Shown here: piece after piece, positions 1 to 7,649 of the stretch
How positions within the stretch are numbered: position 1 is the stretch's first letter
Layout: the number at the start of each line of letters is the position of its first letter
Source: an uncultured Collinsella sp.
GTDB taxonomy: Bacteria > Actinomycetota > Coriobacteriia > Coriobacteriales > Coriobacteriaceae
Reading direction: 5' to 3'
Assembly (NCBI GenBank): GCA_900548565.1
Contig: URKV01000016.1
Coordinates: 1-21,051, forward strand
Length of the DNA: 21,051 nucleotides
The notes under the pieces: model-generated
Database searches by the model: none
Told to the model about the DNA's origin: nothing
Seen by the model: only the letters and a program-made list of their open reading frames with translations
Position numbers and translations under genes: made by a program

Positions 1-16
1 TGTGTATAAGAGACAG
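1..16 (+). other. Residual Nextera/Tn5 adapter sequence (artifact)
   Basis: The first 16 bases, tgtgtataagagacag, are identical to the 3' part of the Nextera transposase mosaic-end adapter. Sequence resembling the genomic repeat copy near 6781 begins immediately afterwards, at base 17 (gtcccc...ggatcag). The adapter bases are therefore best read as untrimmed library sequence at a contig end, not as genome. Confidence 0.93.
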
Positions 17-42
17 GTCCCCAAGGGATCAGCCGAAACCGC

Positions 43-206
43 TCGCCACAAAATCGGCCCATCTACTACGTTTGACTCGATACCCCTGACCATACCTTCG
101 TTTTGAACAAAACCGCAGGCGTTCTACCTGCGGTTTTGTTTTCGCGTTTTTTGGCATGGTTGACGGTAAGGGGCTAAACGTAGTAGATGGGCCGATTTCG
201 TGGCGA
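43..206. repeat. Long imperfect palindrome, copy 1 (family A)
   Basis: The outer arms, 43-73 and 176-206, are 31 bases each and complementary except at one position. Inside lies a second hairpin (107-119 with 127-139, loop 120-126) carrying the core ctacctgcggtttt. The flanking segments around 88-96 and 153-163 (tgaccatacc and ggcatggttga) also pair partly, so the whole 164 bases could fold as one long hairpin or cruciform. A near-identical copy in the same orientation lies at 6806-6968, beyond the adhesin gene. No open reading frame in it looks real. It resembles a MITE-like or REP-like intergenic repeat, but the family name is unknown to me. Confidence 0.85.
107..140. terminator. Terminator-like hairpin at the centre of repeat copy 1
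   Basis: A perfect 13-bp stem (107-119 with 127-139) with a 7-base loop has A runs on its left arm and T runs on its right arm. The plus strand continues as ttttcgcgtttttt. This has the form of a bidirectional intrinsic terminator. It lies about 200 bases past the adhesin stop, so it may back up the closer terminator at 232-266. Confidence 0.5.
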
Positions 207-225
207 ACCCTTCTCGCCTACGCAC

Positions 226-266
226 AAAAGCGCCGCCACGGAGAAGGGAGACGTCTCCATGGCGGC
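226..266 (-). terminator. Intrinsic terminator after the adhesin gene
   Basis: Bases 232-244 pair with 254-266: a 13-bp stem with one C-A mismatch and a 9-base loop. On the minus strand the hairpin is followed by GCTTTTGTG (plus 224-231). It lies about 75 bases downstream of the adhesin stop codon at 342-344. The perfect palindrome ggagacgtctcc (247-258) inside it could form a competing small hairpin. Confidence 0.6.
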
Positions 267-341
267 TGGGGATGGGGGGGTTGTGTTCTGGCTCCCCGCC
301 GGCCGCCCGGGGCCTTTTGGCCCTGGGCGCTGCCAGCGTGC

Positions 342-3300
342 CTAGCGCTTACGGATACCCCAGACCAGGGCTCCGACGCCGGCCGTGGCGATGACAAATG
401 CCATAAGCAGAGCGGCAGCCTGCTGGTCGCCTGTGGCGGGCAGGAAACCCTTGACCGTCTTAACGATGTTCGTCACGGTCTTGGGCGTGCCGGGATCGGG
501 CGTCGGCACGGGCGTCTCGGGCTTCTTGTACGCGTTGTTGAACACGATACCCTCGACGCTCTTGTCGCCCTTAGTATAGGTAACGCTCGCCTTGAGGTTA
601 CCCTCACCGTCGTCGACCACGTTGACGGTCGCGGTAAAGACGGACTTGTCATAGGTCATACCGGCCTCGTCGCCCTTGACCTCGCTGATGGTGTAGACGT
701 ACGTACCGGGCTCGTCGCACTCGAACTTGTCGAAGTTGATCTTGCCGTCGGCATCGTTGGTAACCGTAGACTCGACGTCCTCGCCAACGAGCTTAAAGCT
801 AAACTCGTCCTTCTTGAGCTCGCGTCCCTCGAGCACCTTGATGGCGCCGATGGAAACCTGCGTGGGCATGGCGTGATACTTGTTGGTAAAGCCAGCCGAC
901 TCGGTGGTTCCCTCGAGCTTGTGCGTCGCGGTCAGCGTGCCGTCACCATTGTCGGAGACGGTGGTCACGACGGTGTAGGTCGCGCTGTCATAGGTGACGC
1001 CCTTGTACAGGCCGAGCGCGTTGGGGCAAGCCTCGCGCAGCATGTACGTGTGCGTGCCGGGCGCCTCGTAGCGGATCGGGCTCAGCGTCACGGTGCCGTT
1101 AGCGTCGTTGGTGCCGTTAGCGACAACCACGTCGTCCTCGAGCAGCTCAAACGTGAACTCGCCTGCTGCAAGGTCGCGTCCGGTCAGACGCTTAACCGTC
1201 TTGACCTGATCGGTCACGGAAGAATCGGTGGGCGCCACGCCGTAGGTGTTGGTAAACGTGAAGGCCGCACCGTCGTCGCCTTCGTGCACGACGCTCAGAT
1301 GTCCAGTGCCGTCGTCGGTCACGGTGTAGGAAACCTTGCGCGTGGCGTTGGCATCGTTAGTCACGCCAGGGGCGCTACCGGACTCGGTCACCGTATAGGT
1401 AAAGGTGTGCGAGCGCGGAGCGGTGGGGGTTGCGGGATCGGACTCGTCGGTGTCAGTGGCGTCGGCGTCAACCTCGGCCTCGTCGGCGTCGGCCTTATCG
1501 GTCGCATCGTCCGTCACGCCCAGAGCGCGGTTGAGGTCCTCGAGCGTAAAGTGGATCTTGCCAAAGTCCACGTTGCCAGCCGCGTCGTTGGTTGCGGTCG
1601 TGCGCTCGGGCATCGGGGCACCAGCCTCGTCGGCGGTCACGGTAAAGGTGAACTTGCCCGTGATGTCAGCCGGGGTCAGGCCCTCGGCAGCTTGGAGCTT
1701 CTTAGTGCCGGTGAGCGCGGCATCGACGGCTTCGGCGCCGTAGACGTTTTCGAACAAGGGCTCGACGCCGCCGTAGTCGACCGTTGCCGTCAGGGTACCG
1801 TCACCGTTGTCGACGACGATAACCTTAAAGCCAAAGCTCCACGTTGTAGCGGAAACGCCATTCGGCAGCCCGAATAAATCTTCGTAGGCCGTGTAGTTAA
1901 TGGTCCAGGCGAGCTTACCGTCCTTATCGGTACGATAAGCAAGCCCAGCAGCCTCAAGATTAGCAAGCATCTTAGTGTCGTAGTGCAGCGTATCAAAGCT
2001 CACGTGCCCGCCGATATTGGGCTTGAGGTTTTCGTATGCCACAAGCTCACCCTGATAGGCGATGCCGAACCAGAACTCGCCGTCGGCCATCGGGCGGCCG
2101 GTCAGAGTCTTGGTGGCAACGACCTGAGCGGCGGTGCCGCCAGGCGTGTTGGTCGTAGCGCTGTAACTGTTGTGGAACGGCACCAGGGCCTTCTCGACCT
2201 TGTTCTCGCCACTCTTGTGGACCGTCTCATGCGTGCCCTCGGGACCGCCGGAAACGGTCGTCGTAGCAGTGAGCGTGCCGGCGGTGTCGTCGGCGATGGC
2301 GATCGTCACCGTACGCACGGCGTCGTCGTAGGTGTAACCGGGCTGGCCGTCGTTCTTCTCGGCCACGGTGTACGTAAAGGTCTTGCCGGCGTCAGCCTGC
2401 GTAAATATAACCTCATGACCAGACAGAATGTCGATCAGTCCGACCGTTGCCTCTGCCGCTGCGGGGGACTTGAAGCTATTAGCCCCGGGCAGCAGACCGA
2501 GCGCGCGAGCCGAAGCGTCGTCAGCGGGTGTCACGGTAAAGGTGAACTGACCCTCGGTCATGGGGCGGCCGTCCAGATACTTGCTGAGCCACAGACCGCC
2601 GGCCGCGGTGTAGTTAAGCTCAGTGCGGTACGTGTTGGTGAAGCGTCCGTTTTCCTTCTTGGTGACATTGGCGGTCAGCTTGCCCTCGCCGTCCTCAGTC
2701 ACGGTCACTTCGGCGGTCGCGACGTGGGAGTCATACGTCATGCCGACCGTATTACCCGCGTTCTCGCGAATCTCGTACTTATAGGTTCCGGCGGCAGCGT
2801 AGTGAATCTTGCCGAACTTGATGGCGGCGATGCCGTCCTTCGCGTCCTTCTTGCTCACGGTTACGGTTGCGGGATCGGGCAGCGGGGCGCCTTCGGGGGC
2901 GGTGATGGTAAAGCCGAACTCGTCCCCATCCGTCCAGTCGCGGCCGCTGATGACCTTGCTCAGGTCAAAGTCGAGCTCTGCATCGAGCGGGGTCACGCTG
3001 TAGGTGTTCTTGAACTCGGCGGGCTCGGTACCTTTCAGGACATGCTCGGCCTTGAGGGTGCCGTCGCCGTTGTCCGTGATGGTGGTCTCGATGGTGTACT
3101 TGGCGTCGCTGTAGGTGACGCCCTTGCTGGTGGTTCCGCCCTTGGCCTCGCGCAGCGTGTAGGTGTGCTTACCAAGCTTGTCGTAGGCGATCTTGTCCAT
3201 GGCGATCGTGCCGTCGGCAGCGTTGGTGCCCTTGGCGACAACCTCGTCGCCCTCGACCAGCTCAAAAGAGAACTCGCCGGCAGCAAGCTCACGCCCGGTC

Positions 3301-6300
3301 AGGACCTTGTTCGCGGTGATCTGGTCGGTGACGCTCGTCTCGACAGGCGTCACGTTATAGGTATTGGTGAACGTAAATGCCACATCGCCGTCCGGCTTGC
3401 AGGATACGCTCAGATTGCCCTTGCCGTCATCGGTCACGGTGAAGGAAACCTCGCGCGACAGCTTGGCGTCGTTGGTCACGCCAGCGACCTCGCCGGACTC
3501 GGTCACGGTATAGGTAAAGGTGTGCTCGCGCTTCTCGGGCTTCTCGCCCAGAGCCTTGTTAAGGTCGTCGAGCGTAAAGGTAATCTTGCCAAAGTCGACC
3601 TTGCCCTTGGCATCATTGGTCACGCTCGCGTTCGCGGGCATGGGTGCGCCCTCTTCACCGGTCACGGTAAAGGTGAACTTGCCGGCAATGTCAGCCGGGG
3701 TCAAGCCGTCGGCGACCTGCAGGTTCTTGATGCCCGCAAGCGATGCCTCGGCAGCATTCGTGGTGTAGGCGTTCTTGAACTCGATACTCTTGACGTCCTC
3801 GGCGCCCTTCAGCTCGTGCGTGGCCACCAGCTGGCCCTTGCCGTTATCGCTGATGGTCGTCACGATGGTGTAGGTCGTATCGTCATAGGTGATGCCGCCG
3901 GCGTCGCCCTTGACCTCGCGCAGCATGTAGGTGTGCTGGCCGATCTCGGTGTACTTGATGGCGCTGAACGTCACCTTGCCGTCGGCGCCGTTTGTAACAG
4001 TCTCGACAGGCTTAACTTCCTTGTCCGCGATCTCGAGCAGCTCAAAACTGAACTCGCCTTCCGCCAAGTCGCGCCCGGTCAGGGACTTGGCCGCGGTAAT
4101 CTGGTCGGTAACGCTGGACTCAACAGGATCCGCAGCGTAGACGTTCTTGAACTCGGTCTCACCCGAGGTCACCTTCACGTCAGCGCTCAGTTCGCCCTTC
4201 TTATTGGGCTTCACCGTCACGGTGATCTCCGCGACGTTACCGCTGTAGGCGATGCCGTCAATCGTGGTCCCGGCGTGCTTTTCACTGACCTTGTAGACGT
4301 ACGTGCCAGGTTCGGTGTATTCGATCGTACCGAAGTCGATGGCAGCCTTGCCCTGGTCCAGGTCAGCCTTGCGCACGGTCGCAGTCCTAGCCGCAGGCAT
4401 CGGGGCGCCGCTCTCGGATGTCAGGCCAAACTCAAACGCGTCAGCATTCGTCCAGTCGCGACCCTCGAGCACCTTGGTCAGGCCAAAGCTGGCCTTGGTT
4501 TCTACCGTTGCCGGCGTCATGTTGTACGCAAAGCTAATCTTGCCGTTGTTGCCCAGGTAGGAATTGACATGCGTCGCGGTCGCCTTGGCGGACACGTTGT
4601 TCCACTTGGGATTGAGAACGTCAGTCACGGTACCAGTGTTGTTGCCTCCCACACTCTCCTTGGTGGTGTGGAGCTCGTCGATAAAGGCTAGGCGCGCGGT
4701 TCCCACGCTAAACGAAAGGTTGCCGTCCTCGTCAGCAACAATAGCGCCGTCAAACTTCGCAGCGTCGCCGCCGATAAACTCGATGACGGCAGAGGCGGGC
4801 TTGGCCTCGCCGTTTTCGCCCTGCTCCTCAAACTCATCCTTGTAGTAATAGGTGCCGGTATCTGCCAGCGAATTCTTTGCCGGCTTCGTGCATTCCTCAT
4901 CCGTGTAAATAGGGGTCTGTTTCTGGAAGTAGTAGTAGCGGTTGGTGTCGGCCGGCTCAAAGGTCGCAACCGTATTGCCCAGATCGCCGGCAGCCCACTT
5001 GTTCGCGTAGAAATTCACGGTCTTGGCGCCGTTGGCAACGGTCGTATTGTTCTCGATGTAATCCTTGAGCCCCGTTACCTTCTCGGGCGTAAACAGGTTG
5101 TCGAGCGCAGTGCTCTTCACGCTCGAGGTGTACTTCACGCGGATAGGCTGAGCGCTGTCGACCGAAAGCTTGCCGTCTACGGTCTTAAAGTGACTCAGCG
5201 GAATCAACGACGCAGGAATATTGACCGTTACGATATCGCCCTTCTGGGGATTGTCATCGCCGGCGCGCTGCACGGTGATGAGCAAGTCTTTTGCCTTGCC
5301 GGCAAACTCGTAGGTGTCGGTATTGGTCTCTTTGTTGACCGTCTTGCTCGCCTTGGTAAACGGCGTGCCGTTGATGACGACCTCGGTGAAGCTGTCGGCC
5401 TGCATAAAGTCGCCCAGCTCGTCGGTAAACGTGATGTAGCCGGACTTGGTCTCGTCGTAGCCCTTATGGATTTCGGTCGGATAAGGCGCCTCCGATGTGA
5501 TGGCCTGCGAGATGTCGTCGAAAACCTTCTTGAGTTCTTCTGCATTGGTCGCCGACTTGTAGTAGTCGGAATTTTCCGCGCGTGTGCCAAGCTCGTCGCT
5601 CGCATACGACGTGGCATCGGGATAATTACTCGACACGGCGTGCATAAACTTGTTGACGTCGCTTGTCCCCCTTTTCGAGGGATCGGCAGCGGGGTCCGCT
5701 CCACTAAAGATGCCGATGGTATAAACGGTGGCCTTGCTGTCCTTCATGTTCTTGGCAGCCGTCACGGCAGCATCGGCGACGCCAGAATCAAACTCGCTGT
5801 AGCTCGTTGGCTTGCCGTCGGTAAAGAACACAACGATCTTCTTGGCATCTGCGCGACCAGAAGTGATATCCCCGGCCAGCTCCAGACCATTGTCGGCACG
5901 CGTGGCACCGCTTGGCTTGATTCCAGCAACTGTATCCTCAAGAACTTTCACGTTGCCGCCAGAGCAATCGGTCAAACCCTTCATTACCTGCGAGTGGTTG
6001 TACTTGTATTGGCCTTGATAGTACGTGTCATTGCCGACCTTATCAGTCTTATCACCCGCAAACTTAACAATGGCAACCCTATGCTGCCTATCAACGCCCT
6101 CGACAGCCTCGTTTTGTTTGGCGATGGTATTGATAAAGCTGTTCGCAGCGCTCTTCAGTGCATCGATACGCTTGGTGGAATCTCCGCCACCCATAGGATC
6201 ATCCATCGAGCCGGAGGCATCCAGCACCATCACGATGTCGAGTGGCGTGGTGACTGTCACGGTTGAATTAGACGTCGAGGACATCGCCGAAAGCGTGGTC

Positions 6301-6581
6301 AAAAAGTCCGACTCTTCGTTTTCCCCGGTTGCCTTGACCGTCTTATCGGTCCAGATTCGGCCGACGTTTTGGGTCGTTACCTTATTGCCGCCGTGGCCTG
6401 CCGCCCAGATTTCCCAGCGTCCGCTGGTATCGGGGTCGACGACCTTTCCGGTCATTATCGGCCCGTCCATTCCTGTGCTGGACCTGGCATTGGCCTCGGG
6501 CAGCATGGCGAATGCTGCGGCTGGCAACACCAGCACTACGGCCAGTATCACCGCCAAGAGACCCCTCGTGTACTTACCCAT
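342..6581 (-). CDS. LPXTG-anchored vWA/Spy0128-repeat surface adhesin (pilin-like)
   Basis: A giant cell-wall protein of 2079 residues, probably for adhesion. It begins with a Sec signal peptide (residues about 1-30; hydrophobic core LLAVILAVVLVLPAAAFA). A von Willebrand A domain follows (about 113-362) with a complete metal-ion-dependent adhesion site: D121-x-S-x-S125, T227 and D255. Residues 363-690 match nothing I recognise. From about 695 to 2010 there are roughly ten tandem domains of the Spy0128/FctA pilin type, with the signatures K-x-L-x-GR, EF-x-F, an internal Y-x-V/I-x-E, and a closing F-x-N-x-Y. In this family Lys and Asn form an intramolecular isopeptide bond helped by the Glu. 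Repeats start near 695, 825, 945, 1085, 1205, 1325, 1485, 1620, 1790 and 1910. A Pro/Thr-rich spacer then leads to LPATG (2047-2051), a hydrophobic segment and the tail RKR, the sortase signal. The ATG at 6581 has AGAAGGGAG six bases upstream. No sortase or partner pilin gene is in the window. Confidence 0.93.
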   Translation of the reverse strand: MGKYTRGLLAVILAVVLVLPAAAFAMLPEANARSSTGMDGPIMTGKVVDPDTSGRWEIWAAGHGGNKVTTQNVGRIWTDKTVKATGENEESDFLTTLSAMSSTSNSTVTVTTPLDIVMVLDASGSMDDPMGGGDSTKRIDALKSAANSFINTIAKQNEAVEGVDRQHRVAIVKFAGDKTDKVGNDTYYQGQYKYNHSQVMKGLTDCSGGNVKVLEDTVAGIKPSGATRADNGLELAGDITSGRADAKKIVVFFTDGKPTSYSEFDSGVADAAVTAAKNMKDSKATVYTIGIFSGADPAADPSKRGTSDVNKFMHAVSSNYPDATSYASDELGTRAENSDYYKSATNAEELKKVFDDISQAITSEAPYPTEIHKGYDETKSGYITFTDELGDFMQADSFTEVVINGTPFTKASKTVNKETNTDTYEFAGKAKDLLITVQRAGDDNPQKGDIVTVNIPASLIPLSHFKTVDGKLSVDSAQPIRVKYTSSVKSTALDNLFTPEKVTGLKDYIENNTTVANGAKTVNFYANKWAAGDLGNTVATFEPADTNRYYYFQKQTPIYTDEECTKPAKNSLADTGTYYYKDEFEEQGENGEAKPASAVIEFIGGDAAKFDGAIVADEDGNLSFSVGTARLAFIDELHTTKESVGGNNTGTVTDVLNPKWNNVSAKATATHVNSYLGNNGKISFAYNMTPATVETKASFGLTKVLEGRDWTNADAFEFGLTSESGAPMPAARTATVRKADLDQGKAAIDFGTIEYTEPGTYVYKVSEKHAGTTIDGIAYSGNVAEITVTVKPNKKGELSADVKVTSGETEFKNVYAADPVESSVTDQITAAKSLTGRDLAEGEFSFELLEIADKEVKPVETVTNGADGKVTFSAIKYTEIGQHTYMLREVKGDAGGITYDDTTYTIVTTISDNGKGQLVATHELKGAEDVKSIEFKNAYTTNAAEASLAGIKNLQVADGLTPADIAGKFTFTVTGEEGAPMPANASVTNDAKGKVDFGKITFTLDDLNKALGEKPEKREHTFTYTVTESGEVAGVTNDAKLSREVSFTVTDDGKGNLSVSCKPDGDVAFTFTNTYNVTPVETSVTDQITANKVLTGRELAAGEFSFELVEGDEVVAKGTNAADGTIAMDKIAYDKLGKHTYTLREAKGGTTSKGVTYSDAKYTIETTITDNGDGTLKAEHVLKGTEPAEFKNTYSVTPLDAELDFDLSKVISGRDWTDGDEFGFTITAPEGAPLPDPATVTVSKKDAKDGIAAIKFGKIHYAAAGTYKYEIRENAGNTVGMTYDSHVATAEVTVTEDGEGKLTANVTKKENGRFTNTYRTELNYTAAGGLWLSKYLDGRPMTEGQFTFTVTPADDASARALGLLPGANSFKSPAAAEATVGLIDILSGHEVIFTQADAGKTFTYTVAEKNDGQPGYTYDDAVRTVTIAIADDTAGTLTATTTVSGGPEGTHETVHKSGENKVEKALVPFHNSYSATTNTPGGTAAQVVATKTLTGRPMADGEFWFGIAYQGELVAYENLKPNIGGHVSFDTLHYDTKMLANLEAAGLAYRTDKDGKLAWTINYTAYEDLFGLPNGVSATTWSFGFKVIVVDNGDGTLTATVDYGGVEPLFENVYGAEAVDAALTGTKKLQAAEGLTPADITGKFTFTVTADEAGAPMPERTTATNDAAGNVDFGKIHFTLEDLNRALGVTDDATDKADADEAEVDADATDTDESDPATPTAPRSHTFTYTVTESGSAPGVTNDANATRKVSYTVTDDGTGHLSVVHEGDDGAAFTFTNTYGVAPTDSSVTDQVKTVKRLTGRDLAAGEFTFELLEDDVVVANGTNDANGTVTLSPIRYEAPGTHTYMLREACPNALGLYKGVTYDSATYTVVTTVSDNGDGTLTATHKLEGTTESAGFTNKYHAMPTQVSIGAIKVLEGRELKKDEFSFKLVGEDVESTVTNDADGKINFDKFECDEPGTYVYTISEVKGDEAGMTYDKSVFTATVNVVDDGEGNLKASVTYTKGDKSVEGIVFNNAYKKPETPVPTPDPGTPKTVTNIVKTVKGFLPATGDQQAAALLMAFVIATAGVGALVWGIRKR

Positions 6582-6640
6582 CGTGTCTCCCTTCTCGCGG
6601 TCTCAGACCTTGCATCAGCCTAAAGTTACGAAATGAGACA

Positions 6641-6668
6641 CAATTAGGGCAGGTGACACACGTTCCAA
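6641..6668 (-). promoter_or_regulatory. Candidate promoter of the adhesin gene
   Basis: On the minus strand, TTGGAA (plus 6663-6668) and TAATTG (plus 6641-6646) are separated by 16 bases, with matches of 4/6 and 3/6 to the consensus. Transcription would start near 6634, giving a leader of about 50 bases. The match is weak. The position is supported mainly by the operator-like palindrome just upstream. Confidence 0.28.
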
Positions 6669-6682
6669 ATTTGATTTTGGGC

Positions 6683-6700
6683 GTGAGACAAATGTCTCAC
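6683..6700. promoter_or_regulatory. Perfect operator-like palindrome upstream of the adhesin
   Basis: GTGAGACA-AA-TGTCTCAC is a perfect 8-bp inverted repeat with a 2-base centre, typical of a binding site for a dimeric regulator. It lies about 100 bases before the adhesin start and just upstream of the candidate -35. Related half-sites occur nearby: tgagaca in the leader near 6634-6640 and gtgtctc at 6583-6589, close to the ribosome binding site. The regulator is not identifiable from the window. Confidence 0.55.
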
Positions 6701-6756
6701 CAAAGTTGAAACACGAGAGGTTTCGCAGGAAAACGGGTGCGACTCGGAGCCATCAA

Positions 6757-6794
6757 GCAAAAATGATCCGTTTTCCTCCGTCCCCGGGGGATCA
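6757..6794. repeat. Repeat prefix, copy a (family A)
   Basis: gcaaaaatgatccg followed by a pyrimidine-rich stretch and gtccccgggggatcag recurs at 6996-7033 with a few changes. A truncated form (gtcccc...ggatcag, 17-32) abuts the adapter at the contig end. TGATCC and GGATCA within it are complementary. A further 10-bp inverted repeat links 6727-6736 with 6768-6777. The prefix precedes each family A palindrome by a short distance, so it is probably part of the same element. Confidence 0.65.
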
Positions 6795-6805
6795 GTTGGT
6801 AACGC

Positions 6806-6968
6806 TCGCCACGAAATCGGGCCATCTACTACGTTTGACTCGATACCCCCGACCATAGCCGCTTTTCATGAAAAACTGCAAGCGTTCTACCTGCGGTTTT
6901 CATTTCGCATTACTTGACGTGGTCGAGGGCTGCCGCCTAAACGTAGTAGATAGGCCCATTTCGTGGCA
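6806..6968. repeat. Long imperfect palindrome, copy 2 (family A)
   Basis: The left arm, 6806-6836, is almost identical to 43-73. The right arm is 6939-6968. The inner hairpin, around 6868-6903, carries the same ctacctgcggtttt core, 51 bases after the left arm exactly as in copy 1. An extra perfect 13-bp inverted repeat (6924-6936 with 6979-6991) surrounds the right arm. The copy has the same orientation as the one at 43-206, so the adhesin gene sits between direct repeats about 6.7 kb apart. Confidence 0.85.
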
Positions 6969-6995
6969 GACGGGTCACGCGGCAGCCCTCGTGAG

Positions 6996-7033
6996 GCAAA
7001 AATGATCCGTTTCCCTCTGTCCACGGGAGATCA
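6996..7033. repeat. Repeat prefix, copy b (family A)
   Basis: This is the second copy of the motif at 6757-6794, beginning with the same 14 bases gcaaaaatgatccg. The continuation is diverged (gtccacgggagatca instead of gtccccgggggatca). It precedes copy 3 of the palindrome. Confidence 0.6.
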
Positions 7034-7060
7034 AGGGCTGCTACGGATATGGTGCTATTT

Positions 7061-7214
7061 CAAAACTATGCCGGATTACGGGGCTAAAGTCGGAGTCCTC
7101 ATCCATACCCCCTATTTTTGAAAAACAGCAAGCAATCTACCTGCGGTTTTGTTTTTGCGATTTTCGGTATGGTCGGAGGTTCGCTATCCAGCCCCGTAAA
7201 CCGACATAGTTTTG
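7061..7214. repeat. Long imperfect palindrome, copy 3, with different outer arms (family A)
   Basis: The outer arms, 7061-7085 and 7190-7214, are 25 bases long and complementary except at two positions. Their sequence is unrelated to the arms of copies 1 and 2. The core ctacctgcggtttt is kept, 52 bases after the left arm against 51 in the other copies. An internal ccatacc/ggtatgg pair (7103-7109 with 7166-7172) also corresponds to the other copies. The architecture is conserved while the arms have been replaced. Confidence 0.8.
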
Positions 7215-7245
7215 TTCGCGACGGCACAACCGCGCGTTTAAGCGC

Positions 7246-7279
7246 GGGGCCGGTGGGGCATTTTTGCCCCACCGGCCCC
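7246..7279 (-). terminator. Strong hairpin after the hydrogenase operon
   Basis: A perfect 15-bp GC-rich stem (7246-7260 with 7265-7279) and a 4-base loop begin 22 bases past the echF stop. On the minus strand the following bases are GCGCTTAAACG, so there is no proper U tract. It may stop transcription less cleanly than a classical terminator, or mainly protect the 3' end of the mRNA. Confidence 0.6.
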
Positions 7280-7300
7280 TATCCCAGCTCTATTCCGGCG

Positions 7301-7642
7301 CTACTCCGGCCTGGTTTCTACCGTGGGAGTCTTATTCGCCGCAACTGGAGTACGAGCAGTGTCCATAGTCAGGCAGTGTTTGGGACAGCTTTCGATGCAC
7401 TCACCGCACACCACGCAGGCATACGGGTCGATCGACCACGTTCCACCCTTGCGATCGACCGCGAGCGCGCCTGCCGGGCAGCGACGCGCGCACATGCCGC
7501 AGCAAATGCACACGTCCATGTCATTGACGATATGCCCGCGCAGGCGCTCGGGTGCCGCGAGCTTCTCCTGCGGATAGCACACCGTGACCGGCTGCTTGAC
7601 CATAGAACCCAAGGCCGTCTTGGCAAATGTCAGTAAACTCAT
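7301..7642 (-). CDS. echF: Ech-type hydrogenase ferredoxin subunit, 2x[4Fe-4S]
   Basis: A small electron-transfer subunit of 113 residues with two classical [4Fe-4S] motifs: C45-x2-C48-x2-C51-x3-C55-P and C76-x2-C79-x2-C82-x3-C86-P. It belongs to the NuoI/HycF/EchF family and should pass electrons from soluble ferredoxin toward the small hydrogenase subunit on the cytoplasmic face of the membrane complex. It is the last gene of the operon and starts 7 bases after the large-subunit stop. The N-terminus (LLTFAKTALGSMVKQPVT) resembles the amphipathic start of NuoI proteins. The Pro/Thr-rich last 20 residues are likely disordered. The gene name follows the operon order; HycF/HyfH-like would be equally correct by domain. 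Confidence 0.9.
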   Translation of the reverse strand: MSLLTFAKTALGSMVKQPVTVCYPQEKLAAPERLRGHIVNDMDVCICCGMCARRCPAGALAVDRKGGTWSIDPYACVVCGECIESCPKHCLTMDTARTPVAANKTPTVETRPE

Positions 7643-7649
7643 GCCGCGC

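Larger units (their letters stand above)
6582..7300. other. Gene-free 719-base gap packed with palindromic repeats
   Basis: I see no coding sequence here. From right to left it holds the hydrogenase operon's terminator-like hairpin (7246-7279), repeat copy 3 (7061-7214), repeat copy 2 (6806-6968), two copies of a shared prefix (6757-6794 and 6996-7033), an operator-like palindrome (6683-6700), and the adhesin promoter and ribosome binding site. Short reading frames in this stretch are only translations of the repeats. Confidence 0.8.

Noticed and set aside
1983..4691. Very long open frame on the plus strand opposite the adhesin gene (also 156-1877)
   Set aside because: It is the antisense shadow of a repetitive high-GC gene; the minus-strand protein has signal peptide, domains and LPATG, the plus frame has none.
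6644..6856. 70-codon frame on the minus strand, similar to the start of the frame at 156
   Set aside because: The similarity comes from the palindromic repeat itself; no ribosome binding site and no protein-like composition.
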